From: Planctomycetota bacterium
GTDB lineage: Bacteria; Planctomycetota; Phycisphaerae; WQYP01
Length of the DNA: 64,000 nt
Direction: 5' to 3'
NCBI GenBank assembly: GCA_021805985.1
Contig: JAJZDN010000017.1
Location: 1 to 64,000, forward strand
Shown in pieces: positions 25,828 to 35,712 of the stretch. Numbering within the stretch: the stretch's first letter is position 1; each line of letters starts with the position of its first letter. The notes beneath the pieces were generated by a model. That model searched no databases, had not been told where the DNA came from, and worked only from the letters and a program-made list of their open reading frames with translations. The translations under genes and the position numbers were made by a program.

Positions 25828-27783
25828 TCACTCCTGATCTTCGCGCAACTTAGCCAACACCGAATAGTCTTCCAGCGTGCTGGTGTCGCCGACGGCCTGT
25901 TTCCCGGCGGCGATGTCTCGCAGCAGGCGTCGCATGATCTTGCCGGAGCGAGTTTTGGGCAATGTCTCGGTGAAACGCACTTCATCGGGACGGGCAATAG
26001 CCCCGATTTCCTTGGCCACCCAGGCTTTTAGTTCCTGTTTCAGGGCGTCATCGGTGGTAATTCCCGCCTTGACGGTGACAAACGCACACAAGGCCTGCCC
26101 CTTAAGCTCATCGGGTCTGCCAACCACTGCCGCTTCGGCAACTTTGTTGTGGGCCACCAGCGCGCTTTCAACTTCCATGGTGCCTAACCGATGGCCTGCA
26201 ACATTGACGACATCATCCACCCGGCCCATGACCCAGAAGTACCCGTCTTTATCCCGCCGCGCGCCATCACCGGTGAAATAATAGGGGGGAATATCACTGT
26301 AGTACTGTTTCTTAAAACGCTCGTCATCCCCATACACCGTGCGCAACATGCTGGGCACGGGTTTCCGAATTACCAGATATCCTCCCGTGTCCGCCGGCAC
26401 CTCCTGCCCGTCCCGATCCACCACCGCCAGATCCACACCAAAAAATGGGATCGCACAGCTCCCCGGTTTGCCTGGCGTGATTCCCGGCAAGGGTGTACAC
26501 ATAATTGAACCGGTTTCCGTCTGCCACCATGTATCGACAATGGGGCATTTTTCACCACCAATCACGCGGTGATACCACATCCACGCCTCCGGGTTGATCG
26601 GCTCGCCGACCGTTCCCAACAGGCGCAAGCTCGATAGGTCATGCCGATGCGGGAATTGATCACCCCATTTTACAAAGGCTCGTATGGCTGTAGGTGCCGT
26701 GTAAAATACACTGACGCGGTATTTTTCAATGATACTCCAGAATCGGTCCATATCCGGTTGATTGGGCGCACCTTCATACATGACAACACTGGCACCGCAG
26801 GCCAGCGGGCCATACACCATATAGGTATGCCCCGTTACCCAGCCGATATCCGCCGTGCACCAGTAGATATCTTCTTTACGTAAATCAAATACATATTTAC
26901 ATGTCATATAAGCGCCCAGCAGATAGCCGGCGGTGGTGTGCACCACACCCTTGGGCTTGCCGGTAGTGCCGCTGGTGTACAAAATGAAGAGCATCTGTTC
27001 GCTGTCCAAGGCGGCGGGGGGGCAATGGTCGGAACTGCCGGAAATAAAGTCGTCGTACCATACATCTCTTCCCGGCTGCATGGTGATATCCTGACCTGTG
27101 CGCTTGACGACAATGCAGCGTTGTACGCATGGGGCTTTGGCCAGCGCCGCATCGGCGTTCGCTTTTAATTCCACAATTTTTCCGCGCCGCCATCCTCCGT
27201 CGGCTGTGATTAACGCCACCGCCTGCGCATCAGTCATACGATCCGCGAGAGATTCCGCGGCAAAACCACCAAAAATCACGGTATGTACCGCTCCAATCCG
27301 GGCGCAGGCCAGCATCGCCACCGCGGCTTCGGGAATCATGGGCATGTAAATCGCCACGCGATCCCCCGGCTGAACCCCGTGAGATTTCAGCGCATTGGCC
27401 AGGCGGCAGACTTCTTTGAGTAATTCGCGGTAGGTCAAAGTTTTAGCGTCACCGGGTTCGCCCTCCCACAGGATGGCAGGTTTGTCGCCTTGGCCCGCAT
27501 CCACATGCCGGTCCAGACAATTTTGCGAAATATTGATTTTCCCCCCGGTGAACCATTTGATAAAAGGGGAATTACTGTCATCAAGAACATGACTGTAGGG
27601 GGTCAGCCAAGCCAGGTCGCTGGCCATCTCCGCCCAGAATTCCTGGGGATGGTCAATGGACTTGCGGTACATGCCTTCATATTGTTCCTGCGAACTAATG
27701 TGCGCTTTGGCGGCAAAGGACGTTGCCGGTGCAAACGTGCGATTTTCATGCATAAGAGATTCAATATTTGCGCCAACGGACAT
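25828..27783 (-). CDS. acs: Acetyl-CoA synthetase
   Basis: 651-aa AMP-forming enzyme making acetyl-CoA from acetate, ATP and CoA. Motifs: [15 protein letters not shown] (AMP-binding P-loop), [29 protein letters not shown] and [12 protein letters not shown], whose Lys615 is the catalytic lysine normally controlled by acetylation in this family. A GNAT gene lies 89 bp downstream, but proteins of that small size are not known Acs regulators, so no link is claimed. Feeds the TCA genes present in the window. Confidence 0.96.
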   Translation of the reverse strand: MSVGANIESLMHENRTFAPATSFAAKAHISSQEQYEGMYRKSIDHPQEFWAEMASDLAWLTPYSHVLDDSNSPFIKWFTGGKINISQNCLDRHVDAGQGDKPAILWEGEPGDAKTLTYRELLKEVCRLANALKSHGVQPGDRVAIYMPMIPEAAVAMLACARIGAVHTVIFGGFAAESLADRMTDAQAVALITADGGWRRGKIVELKANADAALAKAPCVQRCIVVKRTGQDITMQPGRDVWYDDFISGSSDHCPPAALDSEQMLFILYTSGTTGKPKGVVHTTAGYLLGAYMTCKYVFDLRKEDIYWCTADIGWVTGHTYMVYGPLACGASVVMYEGAPNQPDMDRFWSIIEKYRVSVFYTAPTAIRAFVKWGDQFPHRHDLSSLRLLGTVGEPINPEAWMWYHRVIGGEKCPIVDTWWQTETGSIMCTPLPGITPGKPGSCAIPFFGVDLAVVDRDGQEVPADTGGYLVIRKPVPSMLRTVYGDDERFKKQYYSDIPPYYFTGDGARRDKDGYFWVMGRVDDVVNVAGHRLGTMEVESALVAHNKVAEAAVVGRPDELKGQALCAFVTVKAGITTDDALKQELKAWVAKEIGAIARPDEVRFTETLPKTRSGKIMRRLLRDIAAGKQAVGDTSTLEDYSVLAKLREDQE

Positions 27784-27866
27784 AACGGCTCCTCATGAAT
27801 TCCGGCGATTTCCGCCTAAATGACCACACGCCAAAGTATAATAACCAGCCCCCGAATAAAAAGCAC

Positions 27867-27899
27867 GGCCGTGACGCAGCCGTGATGCAGCCGTGACGC
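27867..27899. repeat. Short tandem repeat, three 11-bp units
   Basis: GCCGTGACGCA, GCCGTGATGCA and GCCGTGACGCT in tandem. It could be a regulatory direct repeat for acs, about 90 bp upstream of its start codon, or a chance expansion. Confidence 0.5.
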
Positions 27900-27948
27900 T
27901 TCCGCGTCCGTTGGCTAATTGTGTTTTCCGTAACCGCGCATGTCCCGT

Positions 27949-27973
27949 TAGCTCAATGCGGCAGCGTTGAGTT
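27949..27973. repeat. REP-like palindrome (inverted copy at 57038-57062)
   Basis: The core CTCAATGC-ggca-GCGTTGAG forms an 8-bp stem with one T-G pair. The 25 bases are the exact reverse complement of those at 57038-57062, 29 kb away, both intergenic and upstream of a central-metabolism gene (acs, citrate synthase). Confidence 0.7.
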
Positions 27974-28142
27974 GCACGCGGGATGTGTTGAGAAATAACA
28001 GGATGGTTGGTTCGGCAACTCCGGTGTGATCGCCCCATCGCGCAGTATCGATGGCGTAAATGCGAAATGTTGTGTCGATCCAACGTGATATTGCATTGGC
28101 GTTATCACACCCGAACACAAGCCGGACTTTTACATATTGGGT

Positions 28143-30287
28143 TCAAGCCGACGCGGGGGGCGGGTCCGCTGCGGACTTCTCCGGCGTGGCCGCATGGACG
28201 ATCAAAACCGAACACGTGCTTAGCACCGCAACGGAACTTTGATTGCTGCCCAGAAGATGCTGACGCAATTGCCATAAAGGGGACATGCCCAGAATCATCA
28301 GGTCATAATCGCGGGAGCGTTCGCTGACGGCGGAAACGGGCGTATCGGTTTCAATGACGGTCATGCGGATTTGATTGCCGCCATCGGTTCCGGGCAAAAA
28401 TCGATCCACAAGTTCCTTGACTCCCAAGGGTTCGGTGTCATTCGGGCGTTTGGGTTTCACCACATGCAGGATGGTGATTTCCACATCGGCATTTTTGCTG
28501 ATTCTTTGCGCGGCCAGCATGGCCCCAGCATCCTGCGCTTCACCGAGATAGGGCACCAGAACCCGGCGAATGGCGGTCAGGCGTTTGTTGATGAGAATGG
28601 CCACATTCCTGCGGCTGTGTTTCAGCACATAGTCCACCACGCCGCCCAGTACAGACGTATTCACGATTCCCTGGTGCGCCCCCAGCACGGTCCAATCAAC
28701 CTGTTGATGTTCAATAACCTTGCAAATATCCCGTGCAATGCGCAGGCTGGGCGGGGAAAGGGTTGTGAGTTCAAAATTCAAAGCTTTCGCTTCAGCTGTG
28801 GCAAGGGTAATAGGATCAAATTCGCCGACGTTTGCGGTATTACTAACGATCGATGATTCCGCAGGCTGACGCAGCAAAAGTGCCGTAATGCGCCCCGGTT
28901 CGCCGGCCAGTAGTGCGTGCGATACGTGTATTAACCCCCGCACCGTACCGGTTTGTGAAAGGGATGCCAGGATATGGAGCTTGGGGGTTTCATCTTTTGG
29001 TGTTTCGGTCGCAGTTGTTTCGTCCGGTGAGCGGCGGCGAGCGGGCAGCCGCGCCACACGCAGCAAAATGGAGGCTATCGTGGTAATAGCCAGAAACGCC
29101 AGCACCATCACCGTTAATGTTCTTGAGCTGATCGCGCCCATTTGCCAGGCCAGACTAAGCACCACGAGTTCCACCACGCCGTGAGTATTCATCAGCAGTC
29201 CGGTTAAACCCGCGGCGCTCCAGCTTGAGCCAGTGATTTTGGCCGTTACGCTGCTGAAGAAGAATTTCGTCAGCATCAAAATTGCAATCAGATACCCCCA
29301 GCTTTTCCAGACGGCCGCCGAATGCAGTTGGGTGATATTGGTGTGCATGCCGACGGTGGCAAAAAATATCGGAAGCAGCAGCAGCAACGTGATATCTTCG
29401 AGCTTGCTGGAAATATGCCGCACGAATTTTTCGCCCGATGGAAACACCATCCCCAGCATAAAGGCCCCGAATATGCCGTTGATACCCAGTGCCGTTGTCA
29501 CCAGGCTGCTGGCCAGGAGAAGAAAAAATGTCAGCGCCAGCACATCGCGGGTAATATGGCCCCGGAGTTCAAAGTGCGACTCAAAACGCCAGAGAAATCG
29601 GCGCACAAAAAACATCATCACAACAATATAGGCCCCGGCGAGAATCGCCGTTTTTATTCCCAACCCCACCGAGGATAATATATCGCCGCTGCCGGAAAGT
29701 TGTACTTTCGCCAGATCATACACGACCGCCAACAGGCACCATCCGGAGACATCCAGCACAGCCCCCGTGGTGATAACAAATGCTCCGACCTGGGTGTCTT
29801 TCAAATTCTGCTCACTGATGATCCGGGCCAAAACCGGAAAGGCGGTCATCCCCATCGCCAGTGCGGCCATCAGAATAAAGGCCCCGGGAGATTTTACATG
29901 CCCCACCAGAGCCGGGTGCTTGAGCATCAGCCAGGCAATAAGCAGTCCAGCCGAAAACGGCCCTAAAAGGCTTACTAAACCGGTGGCAACAACACTGGCC
30001 CCTTTGCCCCGCACGCGGGCCAAGTCCAGTTCCAGGCCCACGATAAACATAAAAAACATGACGCCCAGTTGGGCTAGCAGTTCCAGAAACTGCATTCCTT
30101 TAGCCGGAAATAGCCAGTGAAAATAAGCTCCGTGCGCCAGCAGACCCAGTCCGGAAGGCCCAATAATCAGGCCGCCGATCATTTCTCCAATGACCTCCGG
30201 CTGCCCCAAAAGCCGCAATACCGCCCCGCAAATGCGAGCCGCCAGCAGGATCACGGCAATTTGTAGAATCAGATGTTCAATGGTCAT
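28143..30287 (-). CDS. CPA2-family cation/proton antiporter with UspA-like C-terminal domain
   Basis: 714-aa protein. Residues 1-400 are a Na+/H+ exchanger-type domain with about 12 spans: GEMIGGLIIGPSGLG, LGVMFFMFIVGLELDL and GINGIFGAFMLGMVFP are KefB/CPA2 signatures. Residues 440-700 form a universal-stress-protein-like cytoplasmic domain (LHILASLSQTGTVRGLI, then VLVPYLGEAQDAGAMLAA). It exchanges K+ or Na+ for protons. No RCK/TrkA-N domain is present, so the Usp-like half may be the regulatory module. Confidence 0.88.
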   Translation of the reverse strand: MTIEHLILQIAVILLAARICGAVLRLLGQPEVIGEMIGGLIIGPSGLGLLAHGAYFHWLFPAKGMQFLELLAQLGVMFFMFIVGLELDLARVRGKGASVVATGLVSLLGPFSAGLLIAWLMLKHPALVGHVKSPGAFILMAALAMGMTAFPVLARIISEQNLKDTQVGAFVITTGAVLDVSGWCLLAVVYDLAKVQLSGSGDILSSVGLGIKTAILAGAYIVVMMFFVRRFLWRFESHFELRGHITRDVLALTFFLLLASSLVTTALGINGIFGAFMLGMVFPSGEKFVRHISSKLEDITLLLLLPIFFATVGMHTNITQLHSAAVWKSWGYLIAILMLTKFFFSSVTAKITGSSWSAAGLTGLLMNTHGVVELVVLSLAWQMGAISSRTLTVMVLAFLAITTIASILLRVARLPARRRSPDETTATETPKDETPKLHILASLSQTGTVRGLIHVSHALLAGEPGRITALLLRQPAESSIVSNTANVGEFDPITLATAEAKALNFELTTLSPPSLRIARDICKVIEHQQVDWTVLGAHQGIVNTSVLGGVVDYVLKHSRRNVAILINKRLTAIRRVLVPYLGEAQDAGAMLAAQRISKNADVEITILHVVKPKRPNDTEPLGVKELVDRFLPGTDGGNQIRMTVIETDTPVSAVSERSRDYDLMILGMSPLWQLRQHLLGSNQSSVAVLSTCSVLIVHAATPEKSAADPPPASA

Positions 30288-30412
30288 GCGGTACCTAACT
30301 TCCCAGTTTTTCCCAATAGGTACAGTACCATGCCCTTGCCACGAGGGCTAATGTACGAGGTCTATTTTGTGCGCGATTATGTGTGAGTGTATCAGCGCGG
30401 CAACTAATGCGC

Positions 30413-30418
30413 TATAAT
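30413..30418 (+). promoter_or_regulatory. Possible -10 element for argC
   Basis: A perfect TATAAT lies 47 bp upstream of the argC start codon. No good -35 is found at 16-18 bp upstream, so this is only a candidate. Confidence 0.35.
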
Positions 30419-30464
30419 GCGTGATTCGGGCCGTGACGTGTCCGAGTAAGGAACGTATTAAGTC

Positions 30465-31481
30465 ATGAAACAGATTCGTGTTGCCATCATAGGCGCTACC
30501 GGTTACACCTCCCTGGAGACCATTCGCTGGCTGCTGAAGCACCCGGCGGCAAAAATTACGTACCTTGCCAGCCGCAAGCAGGAACAGCCGATCAGTGAAT
30601 TATTCCCGGAACTTCTGGGCCGGATCCAGTTGCCCATAGCACCCTTTAATGTACCGGCCATTCAAGCTGCTGCGGATGTCGCGTTTTTGTGTTTACCGCA
30701 CGTCGCGGCGATGGAGTATGTTCCGCCGCTGCGGGACGCAGGGTTGAAGGTAATTGATCTTTCCGCTGATTACCGCCTGAAAGATGCGGCCATTTATGAA
30801 AAATGGTACAAGCACGCGCACAGCGATGCCAAAAATCTGGCGGCGGCGGTTTACGGCTTATCGGAGTTTTTCGCCCCAGAAATTAAAAACGCGCACTTTG
30901 TCAGTAATCCGGGGTGCTACGCCCTCGCGGCGGCTCTGGGCATAGCTCCGCTGCTGCAAGCCGGGCTGGTGGAGCCGACAGATATCATTATCAATGCGGC
31001 CTCCGGTATTTCCGGGGCCGGCCGAACGCCGTCGCAATCACATCATTTTCCGGAGCGCAACGAAACCTTTGAGCCGTATGCGATCGGGTCGCATCGTCAC
31101 GCCCCGGAAATTCAGCAGACGCTTGAAACCATTTCCGGCAACTCTGTGCACATGCTGTTTGTGCCGCACCTGATACCCATGGATCGGGGCATTCTGGAAA
31201 CCATCTATCTGAAAGCTAAGCCTGGGGCGACGCTTGATGACGCGCTGGCCGCTTATGAACGCGCTTATAGCGGCAAGCCGTTCGTGCGGATGCGTTTGAA
31301 TAATCCGCCAAGCACAAAATATGTGGCCAATACCAATTTTGCAGATATTTCCGTGAAATTATGCAATGGGCGGTTCGTGGTGGTTTGTGCTATTGACAAT
31401 ATGGTCAAGGGGGCAGCCGGGCAGGCCATTGAAAATATGAATCTGATGTTTGGAATTGATGAAACCGCCGGTCTGCTTTAA
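30465..31481 (+). CDS. argC: N-acetyl-gamma-glutamyl-phosphate reductase
   Basis: 338-aa NADPH-dependent enzyme of arginine biosynthesis. VAIIGATGYTSLETIRWL is the dinucleotide fold, and FVSNPGCYALA holds the catalytic cysteine (about residue 150). HRHAPEIQQTL and FVPHLIPMDRGILETIYL complete the family pattern. Normal length. No other arg genes are in the window. Confidence 0.96.
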   Translation: MKQIRVAIIGATGYTSLETIRWLLKHPAAKITYLASRKQEQPISELFPELLGRIQLPIAPFNVPAIQAAADVAFLCLPHVAAMEYVPPLRDAGLKVIDLSADYRLKDAAIYEKWYKHAHSDAKNLAAAVYGLSEFFAPEIKNAHFVSNPGCYALAAALGIAPLLQAGLVEPTDIIINAASGISGAGRTPSQSHHFPERNETFEPYAIGSHRHAPEIQQTLETISGNSVHMLFVPHLIPMDRGILETIYLKAKPGATLDDALAAYERAYSGKPFVRMRLNNPPSTKYVANTNFADISVKLCNGRFVVVCAIDNMVKGAAGQAIENMNLMFGIDETAGLL

Positions 31482-31639
31482 CCTCGGCGTTGTCATACCA
31501 CGTTAGCCTGCGGCTGAAAAACTCTGGTAGCGGGTCTGTTGTTAAGCTTGAGTTGCAAAAAGTCGGCCGACACTTTTTAATTTTATCCATCCGTCGGCAC
31601 GGTGCCCAACCGTATACGGATAACCTCTAACAGGAGCAC

Positions 31640-32629
31640 ATGATGACACGTTCCGCAACGTTATGCCGCCAGATAAGTCTGAGCCTTGCGACCCTCTTTG
31701 CGGCGGCGGCTGCCACGGGAATTTGCCGTGCCGGCGATACGCAATATCTGGCCCAGGACGCCTGGGCACCAGGAGAAAACGTCCAATCGCTGAATACAGG
31801 ACTCCTTGAAAATAAATCGTGGGTACGTAATGATTCTTCGCCCGCGCAGATCAGCATGCTGAATTTTTCCGGCCGATTACGCCTTGCGGACACGGGCCGC
31901 TACAGCCCCACGGTAGCCTATGATTCAACGTATATCGGTCTGGGCACCAGCACCGCACTGTTGCCACGTCAACTCAATGACGAGTCCGTATCCGTAGGAA
32001 CCCCCATCGGGAAATTTGGCCACTGGGGGGTGGGCGTGGCGCTTGGCGCGGGGTACTCGGGTAATAGCCCGTTTAATGATCCCATCGCCATTTACGGCAT
32101 GGCACGCATTACGGTGCAGCATAAGTTGTCGAAAAATACCGAACTGGATCTGGCCTTGGATTACAGCGGCAATCGGCAGTTCATGCCCGATGTTCCCTTG
32201 CCTTCCGTGGAAGTGCAGCACCATCAGAAGGGCCTGGAGTATGCCTTTGGATTTCCTTACGAATCCATAAACTGGAACGTCCTGCCCCGGCTGTGGCTCA
32301 AAATAAATTACTTCCCCATCGACACCGGCACGGCGGAGGCGGACTACACGATCCTGCATGGGCTTGCGGCGTACACAGAATTCGAAAGTGATTCCTGGGC
32401 GTTTCATGTCAGCAGCTATCAATCAGATCAGCGATTGTTTTTCACGCAGTGTCGAGTTCAGGCGGGCGTTAAACTATTTACGCTGCATCGGCATGTGAAT
32501 ATTAATATTGGCGGCGGCTACGCCTTTAATCAGGCCTTCAGCCAGGGCTTTGATGCGCGGGACGAACAGGCGGTAGCGCAAATTGCCAATGCGGCGTATG
32601 TCATGGTTAGCCTTAATGCGGAATTCTAA
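31640..32629 (+). CDS. Predicted outer-membrane beta-barrel protein
   Basis: 329-aa secreted protein. Signal peptide with hydrophobic core SLATLFAAAAATGICRAG, cleavage expected after about residue 32. The rest alternates amphipathic strands (WGVGVALGAGYSG, RITVQHKLSKNTELDLALDY, NVLPRLWLKINYFPI, VNINIGGGYAFNQAF) and ends in NAEF with a C-terminal aromatic residue, as in outer-membrane barrels. I recognise no specific family; it resembles the DUF6268-type proteins of Planctomycetota. Convergent with the RND operon, 29 bp away. Confidence 0.65.
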   Translation: MMTRSATLCRQISLSLATLFAAAAATGICRAGDTQYLAQDAWAPGENVQSLNTGLLENKSWVRNDSSPAQISMLNFSGRLRLADTGRYSPTVAYDSTYIGLGTSTALLPRQLNDESVSVGTPIGKFGHWGVGVALGAGYSGNSPFNDPIAIYGMARITVQHKLSKNTELDLALDYSGNRQFMPDVPLPSVEVQHHQKGLEYAFGFPYESINWNVLPRLWLKINYFPIDTGTAEADYTILHGLAAYTEFESDSWAFHVSSYQSDQRLFFTQCRVQAGVKLFTLHRHVNINIGGGYAFNQAFSQGFDARDEQAVAQIANAAYVMVSLNAEF

Positions 32630-32658
32630 GTCATTACACTCGGATAGGCTCCTGGCCA

Positions 32659-35600
32659 TTACACCACAGGGCGGCCAACTTTTACGCGGTGCACAATTCC
32701 CAATAACGCCGGCAGAATCACCAGCGTCAGCGGCAGTTGCACACATAGGCCGGTGATAATCGCAATAGCCAGCGGCTGCTGCATTTGCGATCCTTGTCCC
32801 ATGCCCAGAGCCAGCGGCAAAAGAGCTAAAATCGCGGCAACCGTCGTCATGGCAATGGGTCTCATGCGATTTTTCCCGGCGTCAATGAGCCGCTTTAGCA
32901 CGGGCGTATCCGCGCTCATATCATTGTATTCCGAGTAATAAAATATTCCGACTTCCGTCACAATTCCCACCACCATGGTCATGCCCATCATGGAAGAAAC
33001 ATTGAGTTCTGTATGCGTAATCCATAGCCCCACAAATACGCAGCACAGCGCCAACAGGGGAATCGACAGCATCGCCAAAGCCACGCGGAAATGTTCATAA
33101 AGAAACAGCAGAACCAGAAACACCAGTAGGACGGCTGCAATCATCACCACCAGCAATCCGCGAAAGGCGATCTGCTGCTGTTTATACAATCCGCCCATCG
33201 CATAATACATGCCGTGCGGAAACATACCGGGTTTATTAAGCACCTGCTGCACCGCTGCCACCGTGGAACCCATATCGCGGCCGTTGATACGGGCGGTAAC
33301 GGCAATCATGCGTTTGAGATTGTCGCTGAATATCTCCTGCTGCCCGGTGAGTGTCTTAATCGATGCCACATCTTTAAGTGGAAATAAATGCCCATCGGGC
33401 GCACGCAACAGGAGATTGCCAATATCCTGTTCCGTAGCGCGGTCGGCGTGGGGAACCCACACGCGCACGCCGATCATCTGCGGCCCACGTTGAATTTCTG
33501 TGGTCACCGTGCCGGAAAGATATTGATTTAAGGCGGTGGTAATAGCGCCAGCTGTCATGCCCTGCAGTGCGGCCTTGATGCGATTTACACGAATCTGCAA
33601 CGCATCGCCCGCGATCTGAATGCCGCTGCGCACTTCCACCACGCCGGGAATGGATGATATGGCTCGCTTCACTTTCAAGGCCTGTGCATCAAGCATCGGG
33701 CCGCTGTCCGAGAAAATTTTTATTTCAATGGGCTGCGGTACAGCGGTCAGATCTCCGATGAGGTCCTGCATCATCTGAGCAGTATCAATTTTCAGCCCCG
33801 GCACCCGCCGGCGGATTTGGCGGCGAATCGCAGTCATAACCTGCTCAATGGGCGGTCTGGGGAATCCTTTGAGACGGATAAAAAAGTCGCCCGTGTAGGA
33901 TCGCGTGGTGCCTCCGCCGAGTTGCAATCCGGTACGACGGGAAAACGTATCGACATATTTATTAGCGAGAATTATTTTCTCAACTTCCAGCAGTAGACGA
34001 TTGGTCTCTGTCGGGGATGCTCCGGGATTGGCGACGTAGTTCAGGATAAAGCCGCCCTCATCCATGTGCGGCATGAAGCCGGTGCCGACATTTCTATAAG
34101 CGGTAAACCCCAGTACCAGAATTGGAATAAGCACCGCCAGCACCAGTATCGGCGCGCGAAGAATACGTATCATGACCCATGCATAGACGCGATGAAGATA
34201 GGCGGTGATTTGCCCGCCTTCGGGCTGGTTGGCATCCCGTTGATTGAGAAAACCAGCGGCCAGCACCGGAACCGCCAGCCACGCCATAAAAAACGAAATA
34301 AGCAGGCTCGCCGCCATGGTCAATGACAATGCTTTGAAAAAGGCCCCTGTGACACCGGAAAGAAAGGCCAGAGGCGCGAAAATAATCATCGTGGAAGTGG
34401 ATGATCCGGCCAGCGGACCGGCAAATTCCCGCGTCGCTTTAATCACCCGCCCGCGTGTATCGCTGCCGGCCCCGCGCGTTCTTCGCACAATGTGCTCCAC
34501 CATTACAATGGCGTCATCAATAATCAATCCCACCGCCGCGGCCATGCCGCCCAGCGTCATGATATTGAATGTCATGTGGAACAGATACAAAAGAAGAATG
34601 GTGGAACTTAACACCGCTGGCACCACCATCGCCGCAATCAGCGTAATTTTCCAGTTACGCAAAAATAGCAGCAGTACCACCACCGCAAGAATGATTCCAA
34701 TAATGACTGCATCCCGCACAGATGCCGCAGAAGCCAGAATAAGTTGACTTTGATTGTACCATGTTGCAATCGTGATGCCTGCCGGAAGATTTTTCTTAAA
34801 ACGGTCTATTTTGTTTTTAATAGCCCTTGCAATTCGCACCGTGTTGCCGCCCGGCTGCTGAAAAACCTGTAAGAGCACGGCGGGATGTCCGTCCGCATCC
34901 ACGCGCGTCCACTGGGGCTTTGTGGAAAGCTTGACGGTGGCCACATCACCCAGCCGAACCAGCCCATTGGCACCCGTGCGCAGAACCACCTGTTGAATTT
35001 GTCGGATGCTGCGGTAGCTGGTGTTGGAAATAATCAGATATAATTTGTCATGATCTTCAAATTTCCCCACCGCACTTAGTACATTGGCCGCACTAAGGGC
35101 CTGGGAAACATCCGCCAGTGTCATATTAAATGCCTGCAGACGCGCCGGATCAACAATGACATGATATTCCGGAGTCGCGCCGCCCTGCACTTGCACCCGC
35201 GCTACGCCGCGCACCGTAGAAACCACCGGTTCAATCTGATATTTAGCAATCGTGCGCAGGCGGCTGGGAGACACCGTGGAGGAGGTCAGGCTGTATCCCA
35301 GTACCGGAAAGTTGGTGGTGTCCATGCGTTTGGCGCGGAAGGTTGTTTCTGCTGGCAGTCTGCGCAGAATGCCGTTAATCTGCGAATCCACCTCGAGCAG
35401 CGCCTGGGCCATGTTGGAACCCCAGGCAAATCCGATTTTCAACTCACAGGAACCCCGGCCGGTACGAGCTTGAACCGATTGCACGCCAGGAATGGATCGC
35501 ACCGCTTGTTCCACGGGATATGTCACAGCTACCGCCATCCGCTGTGCCGGTTGTTGGCCGGAATCCACCGAGACTTCAATACGTGGAAAGCTTACCCGCG

Positions 35601-35712
35601 GAAATAGCGCCACCGGCAACCCCATCGCGGCCAAGGCCCCACCCAATGCTAAAACCAGCATGATAAACAGCACCGACCGGGTGTGCTTATGAATCCATTG
35701 GTTAAAATTCAT
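32659..35712 (-). CDS. RND efflux permease
   Basis: 1017-aa inner-membrane proton-driven pump of the AcrB/CusA superfamily with two sets of six spans and large periplasmic loops. TM4 contains AVGLIIDDAIVMVEHIVRR. The double Asp there is typical of the HAE (drug-type) branch, whereas metal pumps of the HME branch usually have DGAVVMVEN. The C-terminal TM region includes MRPIAMTTVAAILALLPLALG. It is the last gene of the regulator-kinase-TolC-adaptor-permease operon, and its start overlaps the adaptor stop in ATGA. Substrate unknown; the operon context hints at metals but this motif does not. Confidence 0.93.
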   Translation of the reverse strand: MNFNQWIHKHTRSVLFIMLVLALGGALAAMGLPVALFPRVSFPRIEVSVDSGQQPAQRMAVAVTYPVEQAVRSIPGVQSVQARTGRGSCELKIGFAWGSNMAQALLEVDSQINGILRRLPAETTFRAKRMDTTNFPVLGYSLTSSTVSPSRLRTIAKYQIEPVVSTVRGVARVQVQGGATPEYHVIVDPARLQAFNMTLADVSQALSAANVLSAVGKFEDHDKLYLIISNTSYRSIRQIQQVVLRTGANGLVRLGDVATVKLSTKPQWTRVDADGHPAVLLQVFQQPGGNTVRIARAIKNKIDRFKKNLPAGITIATWYNQSQLILASAASVRDAVIIGIILAVVVLLLFLRNWKITLIAAMVVPAVLSSTILLLYLFHMTFNIMTLGGMAAAVGLIIDDAIVMVEHIVRRTRGAGSDTRGRVIKATREFAGPLAGSSTSTMIIFAPLAFLSGVTGAFFKALSLTMAASLLISFFMAWLAVPVLAAGFLNQRDANQPEGGQITAYLHRVYAWVMIRILRAPILVLAVLIPILVLGFTAYRNVGTGFMPHMDEGGFILNYVANPGASPTETNRLLLEVEKIILANKYVDTFSRRTGLQLGGGTTRSYTGDFFIRLKGFPRPPIEQVMTAIRRQIRRRVPGLKIDTAQMMQDLIGDLTAVPQPIEIKIFSDSGPMLDAQALKVKRAISSIPGVVEVRSGIQIAGDALQIRVNRIKAALQGMTAGAITTALNQYLSGTVTTEIQRGPQMIGVRVWVPHADRATEQDIGNLLLRAPDGHLFPLKDVASIKTLTGQQEIFSDNLKRMIAVTARINGRDMGSTVAAVQQVLNKPGMFPHGMYYAMGGLYKQQQIAFRGLLVVMIAAVLLVFLVLLFLYEHFRVALAMLSIPLLALCCVFVGLWITHTELNVSSMMGMTMVVGIVTEVGIFYYSEYNDMSADTPVLKRLIDAGKNRMRPIAMTTVAAILALLPLALGMGQGSQMQQPLAIAIITGLCVQLPLTLVILPALLGIVHRVKVGRPVV

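Larger units (their letters stand above)
27784..28142. other. Intergenic region upstream of acs
   Basis: No gene. It contains three imperfect 11-bp units of GCAGCCGTGAC at 27867-27899 and a 25-bp palindromic repeat at 27949-27973. The leftward acs promoter should lie here; no clear promoter or CRP-like site could be assigned. Confidence 0.5.
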
